A DNA stretch of 64,000 bases from the NCBI RefSeq assembly GCF_900099695.1, contig NZ_FNCY01000005.1, forward strand, positions 1 through 64,000. The letters run 5' to 3'. Position numbers and translations under genes: made by a program. Shown here one piece after another: positions 35,247 through 45,597 of this stretch. This stretch comes from Propionivibrio dicarboxylicus (GTDB lineage: Bacteria; Pseudomonadota; Gammaproteobacteria; Burkholderiales; Rhodocyclaceae). The notes beneath the pieces were generated by a model. That model saw nothing but the letters and a program-made list of their open reading frames with translations. It was not told where the DNA came from and searched no databases. The stretch's first letter is position 1. The number at the start of each line of letters is the position of its first letter.

Positions 35247-35680
35247 GGCGGACTCCAGGCAATCGAGCCAGACCTTCGCTTGACTTGAGCATAGACTCAT
35301 TCGTCCGCTGGCGCTTTCTGTGCCTCCTGCCCGGACCGCCGATCCCGCAACGAATGCACGCTCGTCCGGAATGGGCGCGCGCTTCCCGTCGTCATGCTCT
35401 CCACATGACGGATCGATTCGGGTAGTATTCAGGTCAATGGGTGTCCGTGACTCACAGCGCTTTCCGCTGATTTTCTTCGTCATCACGGGCAGGTAGTCGT
35501 GCTGGTCGGGCCGCCGCACGAGCGTGCGACTGCCCATGTCTCGACGAAATGGCCGGCAGCCTGTTCGGCTGCGCCTCGAATACCCCTTTCCGCGCCGGTC
35601 TCCGCGACCGGCCTGCGCTCGGCTCCTCGCCTTCATACGCCGGCAAATCGTGCGCCGCTCCCGTCTGCCGCCTGTCTGCT
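35247..35680. other. Intergenic region upstream of the caspase-like and nhaD genes
   Basis: No gene recognised. It carries the leftward promoter region of the caspase-like gene and the start of the long nhaD leader. A perfect hairpin CGCACG-AG-CGTGCG lies at 35515-35528. Open frames crossing this region on the plus strand have no ribosome site and no membrane or domain features until the nhaD start. Confidence 0.4.
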
Positions 35681-35790
35681 GCCGCCCGGTGTGTTCCGGG
35701 TCCGGCGCCGTCGGATGCGCGATCGCGATTCCGGCAGCTACCGCTTCCTTTGTCCCACCCATTGCCACCCCTGTTTGCGGAGGATCTGTC
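35681..35790 (+). promoter_or_regulatory. Structured 5' leader of nhaD, riboswitch candidate
   Basis: Directly before the nhaD ribosome site (GGAGG, 35779-35783). Stem 1: GCCG and CCCGG (35681-35689) pair with CCGGG (35696-35700) and CGGC (35703-35706). Stem 2: GCCG (35707-35710) pairs with CGGC (35732-35735), enclosing an inner GC-rich hairpin. An unpaired-looking pyrimidine-rich segment follows, with GCAGCTACCGCTTCCTTTG and CCCACCC. Antiporter genes are known to be preceded by cation-sensing RNAs (the nhaA-I motif, a Li+ riboswitch class, and Na+ riboswitches). I could not compare with those alignments. Confidence 0.4.
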
Positions 35791-35792
35791 AG

Positions 35793-37076
35793 ATGTTGAT
35801 GTCGCTCGTCATGATTTTCGTGGTCTCCTATGCCGCCATTGCGCTGGAGCACCCTCTTCGGATCAACAAGTCGGCGTCAGCCCTGGTCGGGGCGGGACTC
35901 CTATGGACCATTTATGCGCTGGCGGGAGGTGATGCTCACCGGATCGGCGAGGAGTTGGGCGAATCGGTCATGGCGACGGCGCAGATCGTCTTCTTCCTGA
36001 TGGGGGCGATGACGATCGTCGAAGTGGTCGATGCCCACAACGGCTTTGAAGTCATCACCAAGCGCATCCGGACATCGAAGCTGTCGTCGTTGATGTGGCT
36101 GGTCGGCTTCGTGACGTTTTTCCTGAGTTCGGTGCTGGACAACCTGACCACCACGATCGTCATGATTTCGCTGATGCGCAAGCTGCTTGCCAGGCACGAC
36201 GATCGCCTGTTCTTTGCCGGGATCATCGTCATCGCCGCCAACGCTGGCGGCGCCTGGTCACCGATTGGCGACGTGACCACGACCATGCTCTGGATCGGCG
36301 GGCAGATCACGACGCTGGCGATCATGAAGTCGGTCTTCGTCGCCTCCATCATCAGCATGGTCGTGCCCCTGGCCGTGACCGCCTATTGCTTGCGCGGCAG
36401 ACTGGTTGAGGCACCCGGCTTCGATGGCGGCGATGATGGCAGGCAGACCAGCGTATTCGAACGTAATCTGATGTTCTTCATGGGAATCGGCATCCTCGTC
36501 GCCGTTCCCGTCTTCAAGACCGTGACCCACCTGCCGCCGTTCATGGGCATCCTTTTCGGTCTCGGTATCCTCTGGCTGACCGGTGATCTGGTGCATCGCA
36601 AGAAGGCCGAGGAAAGCAAACATCGCCTGACGCTGGTTCATGCGCTCAGCCGCATCGACATGAGCTCGATCGTTTTTTTCATCGGCATCCTGCTCGCCGT
36701 GGCGACGCTGGAGCATACTCATATCCTGACGTCATTGGCGCAGTGGCTGGATCTCGCCGTTGGGCGGCAGGATGTCATCGTCCTGATCATCGGCCTCGTC
36801 AGCGCCGTGGTCGACAACGTGCCCCTGGTCGCCGCGGCGATGGGGATGTACGGCCTTGAGCGCTATCCGACCGATCACTTTCTCTGGGAATTCCTCGCCT
36901 ACTGCGCCGGGACGGGCGGTTCGATCCTCATCATCGGCTCGGCCGCCGGCGTTGCGGCGATGGGCCTCGAGAAGATCCACTTCTTCTGGTACATGAAGAA
37001 GATCAGCTGGCTGGCCTTGATCGGCTATTTCGCCGGTGCGGGGGCCTATCTGTTGCAGTACCGGATGTTCCATTGA
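35793..37076 (+). CDS. nhaD: Na+/H+ antiporter, NhaD type
   Basis: A 427-aa inner-membrane antiporter of the NhaD branch of the ion transporter superfamily. It starts with two helices (MLMSLVMIFVVSYAAIALEH), and the core motifs include FFLSSVLDNLTTTIVMISLM and NAGGAWSPIGDVTTTMLWI in the first half and SAVVDNVPLVAAAMGMY and GTGGSILIIGSAAGVAAMG in the second. The D-N pairs in the two hairpins are the expected ion-site residues. GGAGG lies 9 nt before the ATG at 35793. The gene stands alone between a long structured leader and a bidirectional terminator. NhaD exchanges Na+ or Li+ for H+. Confidence 0.93.
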   Translation: MLMSLVMIFVVSYAAIALEHPLRINKSASALVGAGLLWTIYALAGGDAHRIGEELGESVMATAQIVFFLMGAMTIVEVVDAHNGFEVITKRIRTSKLSSLMWLVGFVTFFLSSVLDNLTTTIVMISLMRKLLARHDDRLFFAGIIVIAANAGGAWSPIGDVTTTMLWIGGQITTLAIMKSVFVASIISMVVPLAVTAYCLRGRLVEAPGFDGGDDGRQTSVFERNLMFFMGIGILVAVPVFKTVTHLPPFMGILFGLGILWLTGDLVHRKKAEESKHRLTLVHALSRIDMSSIVFFIGILLAVATLEHTHILTSLAQWLDLAVGRQDVIVLIIGLVSAVVDNVPLVAAAMGMYGLERYPTDHFLWEFLAYCAGTGGSILIIGSAAGVAAMGLEKIHFFWYMKKISWLALIGYFAGAGAYLLQYRMFH

Positions 37077-37142
37077 GCGGTGCCAGCCCGGACGGTGAAT
37101 GTCCCCGGGATGTTCGCCGTCGGGGTCGGTGGTCGCACAATG

Positions 37143-37171
37143 AAAAGAGGGCGCCGGAAGCACCCTCTTTT
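37143..37171. terminator. Bidirectional terminator between nhaD and sodB
   Basis: AAAAGAGGG (37143-37151) pairs perfectly with CCCTCTTTT (37163-37171). The stem has T-runs on both strands, suiting the convergent nhaD and sodB transcripts. Confidence 0.8.
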
Positions 37172-37203
37172 GTCTCGGAATTGCGTGTTGTCAGTGGCGT
37201 CGC

Positions 37204-37788
37204 TCAGCCGAAGTTCTTCTCGGCGAAGCTCCAGTTGGCGAGGCTGGTCAGGAAGGTTTCGACGAATTTCGGACGCAGGTTGCGGTAGTCGATGTAATAA
37301 GCATGTTCCCAGACGTCGATGCACAGCAGCGCCTTGTCGCCGGTGGTCAGCGGCGTGCCGGCGGCGCCCATGTTGACGATGTCGACCGAGCCGTCGGCCT
37401 TCTTGACGAGCCAGGTCCAGCCTGAGCCGAAGTTGCCGACCGCGGAAGCCTGGAAGGCCTTCTTGAACTCGTCGAACGAGCCCCACTTCTTGTTGATCGC
37501 TTCGGCCAGCGCGCCGCTCGGGGCGCCGCCGCCGTTCGGCTTCAGGCAGTTCCAGAAGAAGCTGTGGTTCCAGACCTGGGCCGAGTTGTTGTAGATGCCG
37601 CCGGCCGGCGCCTTCTTGACGATGGCTTCGAGGTCGAGGGCTTCGTATTCGGTGCCTTTGATCAGGTTGTTGAGGTTCGTGACATAGGCCTGGTGGTGCT
37701 TGGCATAGTGATATTCGAACGTTTCCTTGGACATGTGGGGCGCCAGCGCGTCGATGGCATACGGCAGTTGCGGCAGTTGGTGTTCCAT
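37204..37788 (-). CDS. sodB: Iron superoxide dismutase
   Basis: A 194-aa cytoplasmic Fe-type superoxide dismutase, converting superoxide to H2O2 and O2. The N-terminus (MEHQLPQLPYAIDALAPHMS) and FEYHYAKHHQAYVTNLN carry the first metal His. FFWNCLKPNGGGAPSG and AAGTPLTTG favour the Fe-type over Mn. The DVWEHAYYIDY motif supplies the last Asp and His ligands. I start at 37788, where AAGGAGAAACC precedes the ATG; the frame extends to 37842 without support. It follows xseA by 50 nt on the same strand. Confidence 0.95.
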   Translation of the reverse strand: MEHQLPQLPYAIDALAPHMSKETFEYHYAKHHQAYVTNLNNLIKGTEYEALDLEAIVKKAPAGGIYNNSAQVWNHSFFWNCLKPNGGGAPSGALAEAINKKWGSFDEFKKAFQASAVGNFGSGWTWLVKKADGSVDIVNMGAAGTPLTTGDKALLCIDVWEHAYYIDYRNLRPKFVETFLTSLANWSFAEKNFG

Positions 37789-37838
37789 GGTTTCTCCTTG
37801 ATGATGGCGGGTTATTCTTGTCGGCGGGTCGGGCCGAA

Positions 37839-39215
37839 TCAATGGTCCTCCGGTTCAGTTGCGTGGCTGAGCGTTTCGATGCGCGCGTCCAGCCGGCCAC
37901 TGTGCAAGCAGACAGTGATGCGTTCGTTTGGTTCCAGTTGTCGGCTGTCGCGCACGATTTTGCCGTTGGCATCGCTGACGATGCCGTAGCCGCGTGCCAG
38001 CACGGCGTGCGGATTGAGGTGGTCGAGGCTCGCGCCGAGGCGGGCGAGCGCGGCGGCGCGTTCGGCCCGGAGCTTGGCCCAGTTGCCGTGCAAGCGTGGC
38101 GGCAACGCGTCCAGCCGTCGGGCGGCGTCGGCGGTGCGCGGACGCGCCAGCAGCAGGCGTTGCGTCAGGTCGCCGAGCGCCTGTCGGCTGCGGTTGGCGC
38201 GATTCCTGAGGGCCGAGGCCAGGCGGCGCTTGAGGTTGTCGAGCGCCTCGCGCTGATTGGCGAGGCGTTGCGCCGGGTGCTGCAGGCGTCCGGCCATCAG
38301 GTCGAGGCGCTGGGCGCGTCGTTCGAGATCGCGGCGCAGCTGACGCGTCAGGGCGTTATGCAGCGCGTCGATCCGGGCGATCAGCGCGGCGCGTTCCGGC
38401 GCCGCCATTTCCGCCGCGGCCGTCGGCGTGGCGGCGCGCCGGTCGGCGGCGAAGTCGGCGATGGTGAAATCGGTTTCGTGGCCGACGCCGGCGATGACCG
38501 GTCGGCGGCTGGCGCGGATCGCCCGCGCCAGCCCTTCGTCGTTGAAAGCCCAGAGGTCTTCGAGACTGCCGCCGCCGCGGCAGAGGATGATGACATCGCA
38601 GACGTCGTGGCGGTCGGCCTCGCCGAGGGCGGCGGCGATCTGCTCGCCGGCGCCTTCGCCCTGCACCGGGGTCGGGTAGGCAATGACCTTGACGTGCGGC
38701 GCGCGGCGGCTGAGCGTCGTCAGAACGTCACGCAGGGCGGCGGCCTGCAGCGAGGTGACGACGCCGATGACGGTCGGGAACGCCGGCAAGGGGCGCTTCG
38801 CGTCGGTAGCAAACAGCCCCTCGGCCTCGAGTTTGGCTTTGCGTCGCAGGAATTGTTCGTAGAGCGAGCCGAGTCCGCTCTGTCGCATCGTCTCGACATT
38901 GAGCTGGAAATCGCCGCGCGCCTCGTACAGCGAGACCAGCACGCGAGCCTCGACGCGCTGTCCGTTGGCCGGGCGCCAGCCGAGCAACTGGACACGGCTG
39001 CGGAACATCACACAGCGGACCTGGGCCTCGGCGTCCTTGAGCGAAAAATACACATGTCCCGAGGCGGCGTGGGTGACGTTCGACAGTTCGCCCGAGACCC
39101 AGAGGAGCGGGAATGAGGATTCGATACACTCGCGTACCCGTCTGTTCAGAATCGATACCGGGATTGCGCTGTTAGGATCGGCGGGGCTTGCCGGGGAGAG
39201 GGAGGCTTCAATCAT
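37839..39215 (-). CDS. xseA: Exodeoxyribonuclease VII large subunit
   Basis: A 458-aa nuclease subunit that degrades single-stranded DNA together with XseB (not in the window). An N-terminal OB-fold covers about residues 18-115 (LLWVSGELSNVTHAASGHVY, FSLKDAEAQVRCVMF). The catalytic domain has FPTVIGVVTSLQAAALRDVL, ILCRGGGSLEDLWAFNDE and VIAGVGHETDFTIADF, which are hallmarks of the family. A long coiled coil follows, and the C-terminal end reads LARGYGIVSDANGKIV. Length matches the family. The sodB gene follows in the same direction. Confidence 0.96.
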   Translation of the reverse strand: MIEASLSPASPADPNSAIPVSILNRRVRECIESSFPLLWVSGELSNVTHAASGHVYFSLKDAEAQVRCVMFRSRVQLLGWRPANGQRVEARVLVSLYEARGDFQLNVETMRQSGLGSLYEQFLRRKAKLEAEGLFATDAKRPLPAFPTVIGVVTSLQAAALRDVLTTLSRRAPHVKVIAYPTPVQGEGAGEQIAAALGEADRHDVCDVIILCRGGGSLEDLWAFNDEGLARAIRASRRPVIAGVGHETDFTIADFAADRRAATPTAAAEMAAPERAALIARIDALHNALTRQLRRDLERRAQRLDLMAGRLQHPAQRLANQREALDNLKRRLASALRNRANRSRQALGDLTQRLLLARPRTADAARRLDALPPRLHGNWAKLRAERAAALARLGASLDHLNPHAVLARGYGIVSDANGKIVRDSRQLEPNERITVCLHSGRLDARIETLSHATEPEDH

Positions 39216-39421
39216 GCGCCAATTCTACCCGCTTGTCTTTTCATGCACATCCTGCAAGACTTTCCGGGCTGCGCCCCGGGTGTTGCCTAACACAAGCCGG
39301 TGAATAATTGCAAGGTACTGATTTTTAATCATAATTTTGGCTTGCTGATTTTTTCTGCAAAGTGTTAAAAAGCCTTTCGGCAAGAGGACTTAGCGGCGAA
39401 TCCACGGGGCTGTTCACAGAG
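39216..39421. other. AT-rich intergenic region upstream of exbB
   Basis: The 310-bp gap between xseA and exbB has no gene. Positions about 39300-39380 are very AT-rich for this genome, with ATTTTTAATCATAATTTT and several T-tracts. The segment TTGCTG with TTAAAA 17 bp later (near 39343-39371) could be a weak promoter for the exbB operon. Confidence 0.45.
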
Positions 39422-39444
39422 TTATCCACAGATATTGTGGAAAA
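39422..39444. promoter_or_regulatory. Perfect DnaA box with a second inverted box
   Basis: TTATCCACA at 39422-39430 is the exact consensus DnaA box. Five bases later TGTGGAAAA (39436-39444) is an inverted box with one mismatch. They flank an AT-rich stretch upstream of exbB. dnaA and dnaN are not nearby, so this may be a DnaA-regulated promoter or titration site rather than the origin. Confidence 0.6.
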
Positions 39445-39525
39445 GAAAATTGCCTATGACTTTAGTTAGGGGTTGCCCGGGGGGCGCCCACAGGCTAAAG
39501 TTCGAGCCTGAAAAAATCCCCGGAG

Positions 39526-40140
39526 ATGCGTGTGTTTTCGATCATTCTTGCCGCCGGTTGGCCGATCTGGCCGCTGCTTCTGGCCTCGATCATTGCCGTT
39601 GCCCTGATCATCGAGCGTCTGGTCGCCTTGCGGCGCGTCAAGGTTTTGCCGGCGGGCGTCCTGCCGCGTGCCATTGCCGAATACCGTGAAAACGGCGTCA
39701 ACGACGCCTTCCTTGTCGAACTTGAAAGCCAGTCTCCTCTGGGGCGTGTACTGGCCGCCGGCCTGCGCAACATCGGCAGTTCGCGCGAAGTGATGCGCGA
39801 ATCGATCGAGGAGACCGGCGCGGTCGTCGCGCACGAGCTCGAGCAGTATCTGACGACGCTCGGCACCATCGCTTCGATCAGTCCGCTGATGGGGCTATTC
39901 GGCACCGTCGTCGGCATGATCGAGATCTTCGGTTCGCAGGCACCGACCGGCAGCAACCCGATGCAGCTGGCGCACGGTATTTCGGTGGCGCTTTACAACA
40001 CCGGTTTCGGTCTCGTCATCGCCATTCCGAGCATGATCTTCTGGCGGCATTTCCGCGCCCTCGTCAACGGTTATGTGATCGAGATGCAGCAACAGGCCGT
40101 GCGTCTCGTCGAAGTGCTCCACGGCGAACGCAGGCAGTAG
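39526..40140 (+). CDS. exbB: ExbB/TolQ/MotA-family proton channel subunit
   Basis: A 204-aa inner-membrane protein that forms a proton channel with ExbD to energise outer-membrane transport. A hydrophobic helix spans about residues 8-28 (WPIWPLLLASIIAVALI). The two conserved later helices are in TTLGTIASISPLMGLFGTVV and ISVALYNTGFGLVIAIPSMI. The ATG at 39526 is only 1 nt after GGAG, so the GTG at 39532, 6 nt after that site, may be the true start; the products differ by two residues. It opens the run exbB-exbD-lpxK-Trm112-kdsB-adk. Downstream LPS genes make a Tol-like role possible. Confidence 0.9.
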   Translation: MRVFSIILAAGWPIWPLLLASIIAVALIIERLVALRRVKVLPAGVLPRAIAEYRENGVNDAFLVELESQSPLGRVLAAGLRNIGSSREVMRESIEETGAVVAHELEQYLTTLGTIASISPLMGLFGTVVGMIEIFGSQAPTGSNPMQLAHGISVALYNTGFGLVIAIPSMIFWRHFRALVNGYVIEMQQQAVRLVEVLHGERRQ

Positions 40141-40149
40141 GCGACCGTC

Positions 40150-40566
40150 ATGAACTTTCAGCGCCGCCGCGGTTCCGACGAACCCGAAATCAACCTCATT
40201 CCGATGATCGACGTGTTGCTGGTCATCATCATCTTCCTGATGTTGACGACGACCTACGCGAAGTTTTCGGGGCTTGAGATCAACTTGCCGACCGCCGACG
40301 CGAGCAAGCAGGCCGAGATGCCGAACGAGGTCAATGTGGCGGTGATGGCGACCGGCCAGGTGCTGGTGAATAAGTCGCCGCTGGTCGCCGCCGACGTGCG
40401 TTCGATCAGCGAGGCCTTGCGCCGCGCTGCCGGCGACGCCAAAGACCCGGTTATCGTCATCAATGCAGATGCACGGGCCACGCACCAGAGTGTGGTCGAT
40501 GTCATGCAGGCGGCACAGGGCGCCGGCTACCCGCATATTTCCTTCGCGACGCAGTCTCCGCGCTGA
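40150..40566 (+). CDS. exbD: ExbD/TolR-family energy transducer subunit
   Basis: A 138-aa protein with a single N-terminal membrane anchor (INLIPMIDVLLVIIIFLMLT) carrying the essential Asp in PMIDVLLV, and a periplasmic domain to the C-terminus (DPVIVINADARATHQSVVDV). It partners the ExbB protein encoded 9 nt upstream. Length is normal for the family. No TonB gene is adjacent. The lpxK gene follows after 18 nt. Confidence 0.93.
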   Translation: MNFQRRRGSDEPEINLIPMIDVLLVIIIFLMLTTTYAKFSGLEINLPTADASKQAEMPNEVNVAVMATGQVLVNKSPLVAADVRSISEALRRAAGDAKDPVIVINADARATHQSVVDVMQAAQGAGYPHISFATQSPR

Positions 40567-40584
40567 CCTGACCGGACCCTTGGC

Positions 40585-41625
40585 ATGAGTCGCTCCGGTC
40601 TCGCGCAACGCCTGCCGGTGCTATGGTACCAACGGCGCCCGGCGGCGGTGCTGTGGCCGCTGCTGCCGCTCTCCTGGCTTTTTCGTGCGCTGGCCGCGTT
40701 GCGGCGCGGACTCTACCGGATCGGCGTGCTGCGCGCGCAGCGGCTGGCGGTGCCGGTCATCGTCGTCGGCAACCTGACCGTCGGCGGCAGCGGCAAGACG
40801 CCACTGGTCCTCTGGCTGGTCGACGCCTTGCGCGCGCGTGGTCTTCAGCCGGGAATCATCAGCCGTGGTTATGGCGGGTCGGGCGAGGGCGTCCGTTGCG
40901 TCGATCCCGATGCACCGGCCGGCGACGTTGGCGACGAACCCTTGCTGCTCGCCCGGCGCAGCCGCGCCCCCGTTTTCGTCGGGCGCGATCGTGTCGCTGC
41001 CGGTGCCGCCCTGCTGGCCGCCTGTCCCGCCTGCGATGTCATCATTGCCGACGACGGTCTGCAGCATTACCGTCTGGCGCGCGATGCCGAGATTGTCGTT
41101 TTCGACGGTCGTGCCGCCGGCAACCGTCTGGCGCTGCCGGCCGGCCCTCTGCGCGAGCCGCTCGCCCGCCTGCGTTCGGTGACGGCGGTCGTCTGGAATT
41201 CGGCGCCGGCCGAAGCGCGTTTCGCGGTGCCGGTGCCGGCCTTCTCGATGCGTCTGGAATCGGCGTCCTTCCATGCCCTCGGCGATCCGTCGCAGCGCTG
41301 CACGGCCGAAGCGTTTCGCGGCCGCCGGCTGTTCGCCCTCGCCGGGATCGGCGATCCCTCGCGTTTTTTCGCCCAGCTGGCGGCGCTGGGCTTGAGCGTC
41401 GAGCCGCGCGCTTTTCCCGATCACCACGCGTATACCGCCGAGGATCTGGCTTTCGCACGGGACGGCGTGCTGCTGATGACCGAGAAGGATGCAGTAAAAT
41501 GTGCGGCACTCTGCGTGCCGGATGCCTGGGTGCTGCCCGTGACGGCGCACCTCGACGCGGCCCCCGACGGCCGTTCCCTGCCTGATCATATTTTGGAGAA
41601 ACTGAATGGATGCGCGTCTGCTTGA
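40585..41625 (+). CDS. lpxK: Tetraacyldisaccharide 4'-kinase
   Basis: A 346-aa inner-membrane-associated kinase that adds the 4'-phosphate to the lipid A precursor. An N-terminal membrane helix region (LPLSWLFRALAALRRGLY) is followed by the Walker A motif VGNLTVGGSGKTPLVLWL, then PGIISRGYGG and VIIADDGLQHYRLARDAEIV, all family hallmarks. LLMTEKDAVKC occurs near the C-terminus. The last 20 nt overlap the start of the small Trm112 gene. It sits with kdsB, another LPS gene, in one transcript. Confidence 0.96.
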   Translation: MSRSGLAQRLPVLWYQRRPAAVLWPLLPLSWLFRALAALRRGLYRIGVLRAQRLAVPVIVVGNLTVGGSGKTPLVLWLVDALRARGLQPGIISRGYGGSGEGVRCVDPDAPAGDVGDEPLLLARRSRAPVFVGRDRVAAGAALLAACPACDVIIADDGLQHYRLARDAEIVVFDGRAAGNRLALPAGPLREPLARLRSVTAVVWNSAPAEARFAVPVPAFSMRLESASFHALGDPSQRCTAEAFRGRRLFALAGIGDPSRFFAQLAALGLSVEPRAFPDHHAYTAEDLAFARDGVLLMTEKDAVKCAALCVPDAWVLPVTAHLDAAPDGRSLPDHILEKLNGCASA

Positions 41626-41782
41626 CATCCTCGTCTGCCCGCTCTGCAAGGCCAACCTCGAATATCGCAAGGCCGAGTCCGAACTCGTCTGCAAGCCCTG
41701 CAAGCTGGCGTTTCCGGTACGGGATGATATTCCCGTCATGCTCGAGGACGCGGCGCGTCCCCTTGGCGAAGGAGAACTGTGA
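41606..41782 (+). CDS. Trm112-family small zinc-ribbon protein (UPF0434)
   Basis: A 58-aa protein beginning MDARLLDILVCPLCKANLEY and continuing with LVCKPCKLAFPV and DIPVML. The four cysteines in two CxxC pairs form the zinc ribbon of the Trm112/YcaR family. TTGGAG is 7 nt upstream of the ATG, inside the end of lpxK, so the genes overlap. The kdsB start codon follows the stop directly. The lpxK-Trm112-kdsB order is common in proteobacteria. Its function in bacteria is not well defined; in eukaryotes Trm112 activates methyltransferases. Confidence 0.93.
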   Translation: MDARLLDILVCPLCKANLEYRKAESELVCKPCKLAFPVRDDIPVMLEDAARPLGEGEL

Positions 41783-42568
41783 ATGAGCCAGGAGACCGCC
41801 TTCAAGGTCGTCGTGCCGGCGCGTTACGCCTCCACGCGCCTGCCCGGAAAACCGCTGCTCGATCTCGGCGGCAAGCCGATGGTCGCCCGTGTCGCCGAGC
41901 GCGGTGTGCTCTCCGGGGCAGAAGAAGTCTGGGTTGCCACCGATCACGCCGATGTCATCGCGGCGGCGGAGCAGTTCGGCTTGTCTGCCTTGCTGACGCG
42001 CGCCGATCATCCGACCGGGACTGACCGTCTCGCCGAGGTCGTCGAGTTGCGCGGCTGGAGCGACGACACCATCGTCGTCAATGTCCAGGGCGACGAACCG
42101 CTGATCGACCCGGCCCTGATCGCGCAGACGGCGCGCCAGCTCGCCGAGAGCGGTGCCGATATCGCCACGGTCGGCCATCCGATCGGCGACCCGGCCGATT
42201 TCTTCAAGCCTAATGTGGTCAAGGTGGTATGCCGGGCAAATGGCGATGCCATGTATTTTTCGCGCGCGCCGATTCCGTTCGCGCGCGATCATTTCGCCCT
42301 CGAAGATGGACGCGAATCGCTGCCGGCCGGATTGCCCGCCTATCGCCATGTCGGCCTCTACGCCTATCGCGCGCGCTTCTTGCGCGCCTATGCCAAGCTG
42401 GCGCCGTCGGCGCTCGAACAGTTCGAGGCACTCGAGCAATTGCGTGCGCTGTGGCACGGTTTCCGTATCAGCGTCGTGATTTCCGACCATCTGCCGATTC
42501 CCGGCGTCGATACGCCCGAGGACGCGGTGCATATGCAGGCGTGGTTTTCGCAGGCCGGCCGTGCTTGA
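41783..42568 (+). CDS. kdsB: 3-deoxy-manno-octulosonate cytidylyltransferase
   Basis: A 261-aa cytoplasmic enzyme that activates Kdo to CMP-Kdo for LPS core synthesis. The N-terminus [20 protein letters not shown] and [11 protein letters not shown] are nucleotide-binding signatures. [15 protein letters not shown] carries the metal-binding Asp. [13 protein letters not shown] and [12 protein letters not shown] are also family-typical. GAAGGAG lies 8 nt upstream of the ATG. It begins directly after the Trm112 stop codon. Confidence 0.97.
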   Translation: MSQETAFKVVVPARYASTRLPGKPLLDLGGKPMVARVAERGVLSGAEEVWVATDHADVIAAAEQFGLSALLTRADHPTGTDRLAEVVELRGWSDDTIVVNVQGDEPLIDPALIAQTARQLAESGADIATVGHPIGDPADFFKPNVVKVVCRANGDAMYFSRAPIPFARDHFALEDGRESLPAGLPAYRHVGLYAYRARFLRAYAKLAPSALEQFEALEQLRALWHGFRISVVISDHLPIPGVDTPEDAVHMQAWFSQAGRA

Positions 42569-42586
42569 AGCGAGCGGAATCCCGGC

Positions 42587-43237
42587 ATGAGAATTGTCCT
42601 CCTCGGAGCGCCCGGCGCCGGCAAGACGACGCAGGCGCGCTTCATATCTGATGCTTTTGGCATTGCTTCGCTGTCGACCGGTGACATGCTGCGCGCGGCG
42701 ATGCGTCAGCGCACGCCACTCGGCCTGCGCATCGAGGACGACATGAAGGCCGGAAATCTCATTTCCGACGCGATTGTCATTGAACTCGCGCGTGCCCGTT
42801 TGCTTGAAGCCGATTGTCGTGCCGGCTGGATTTTCGACGGCTTTCCGCGCACGCTCGCGCAGGCCGAGGCGATGCGTGCCGAAGGCATCGATGTCGATCA
42901 TGTCTTCGATTTCGATGTGCCCGATGCCGAGATCGTCACGCGCATGAACGGGCGCCGCGTTCATCCGGCATCCGGCCGCAGTTATCACGTGCGCTTCAAT
43001 CCGCCGCGCGTCGACGGTATCGACGACGTCACCGGCGAAGCGCTGGTGTTGCGCGATGACGACGCCACCGAAACGGTGCTGCGGCGATTGGCCTTGTACC
43101 GGCGCGAAAGCTATCCGCTTGGCGCGTTCTATTCTTCGTGGGCCGACGCCGATCTCCGGGCGCCGCGTTTCACTCGCATCGACGGCGTTCGCGATGTCGA
43201 TGCCGTTCGCGCCGAGGTTTTTTCCGTCTTGTCATAA
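42587..43237 (+). CDS. adk: Adenylate kinase
   Basis: A 216-aa nucleoside monophosphate kinase (ATP + AMP to 2 ADP). It has the NMP-binding STGDMLRAAM, GWIFDGFPRT and the LID region GRRVHPASGRSYHVRFNPP of the long-form enzyme; the LID carries no zinc cysteines. The P-loop reads GAPGAGKTTQA, where nearly all bacterial adenylate kinases have GKGTQA, an unusual substitution. The C-terminal third (ALYRRESYPLGAFYSSWADA) is also divergent. It is last in the operon. It could be a diverged second copy, but nothing in the window tells. Confidence 0.9.
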   Translation: MRIVLLGAPGAGKTTQARFISDAFGIASLSTGDMLRAAMRQRTPLGLRIEDDMKAGNLISDAIVIELARARLLEADCRAGWIFDGFPRTLAQAEAMRAEGIDVDHVFDFDVPDAEIVTRMNGRRVHPASGRSYHVRFNPPRVDGIDDVTGEALVLRDDDATETVLRRLALYRRESYPLGAFYSSWADADLRAPRFTRIDGVRDVDAVRAEVFSVLS

Positions 43238-43360
43238 GTGGCCTGACAGCCTGACCGGCGCGCGAAACCTGTTCGATAAAAGCATGGTGCTCGCGCGTTC
43301 GAGTGGTGTAGGATTTAACCCGCAAACAAAATTCACGTCAGAGTCTGGATGCGTATTGAT

Positions 43361-43372
43361 CTGGTATACCAG
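43361..43372. promoter_or_regulatory. Perfect 12-bp palindrome upstream of hppA
   Basis: CTGGTATACCAG lies 60 bp before the hppA start, flanked by the partly symmetric TTGAT and TTCGAT. It resembles a dimeric repressor site, but no regulator is identifiable. Confidence 0.35.
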
Positions 43373-43431
43373 TTCGATACGTGTCCTTTCATCTATGACG
43401 ATAAGATAATTCAACTACATCGAGGAGTATT

Positions 43432-45492
<2,061 letters not shown>

Positions 45493-45551
45493 GCGGGTGT
45501 CCTGGATGACCGGGTGGCTTGTCGTCGCCCGGTTTGCCATTCTTGCGATAG

Positions 45552-45586
45552 ACAAAGCCTCCCGGAATGGGAGGCTTTGTTGTTTT
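45552..45586. terminator. Terminator after hppA, probably bidirectional
   Basis: ACAAAGCCTCCC (45552-45563) pairs perfectly with GGGAGGCTTTGT (45569-45580) around GGAAT, a 12-bp stem, followed by TGTTTT. The YbhB-family gene ends 18 nt away on the other strand and can use it too. Confidence 0.85.
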
Positions 45587-45597
45587 CGCTGCCGGGA

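Noticed and set aside
33936-35852. Longer 638-aa form of the caspase-like protein.
   Set aside because: A signal peptide starts at the ATG at 35246; the extra N-terminal part is Arg-rich noise crossing the nhaD leader on the other strand.
41042-42988. A 648-codon minus-strand open frame across lpxK, kdsB and adk.
   Set aside because: It crosses three intact plus-strand genes and encodes a low-complexity Arg/Ala-rich product.
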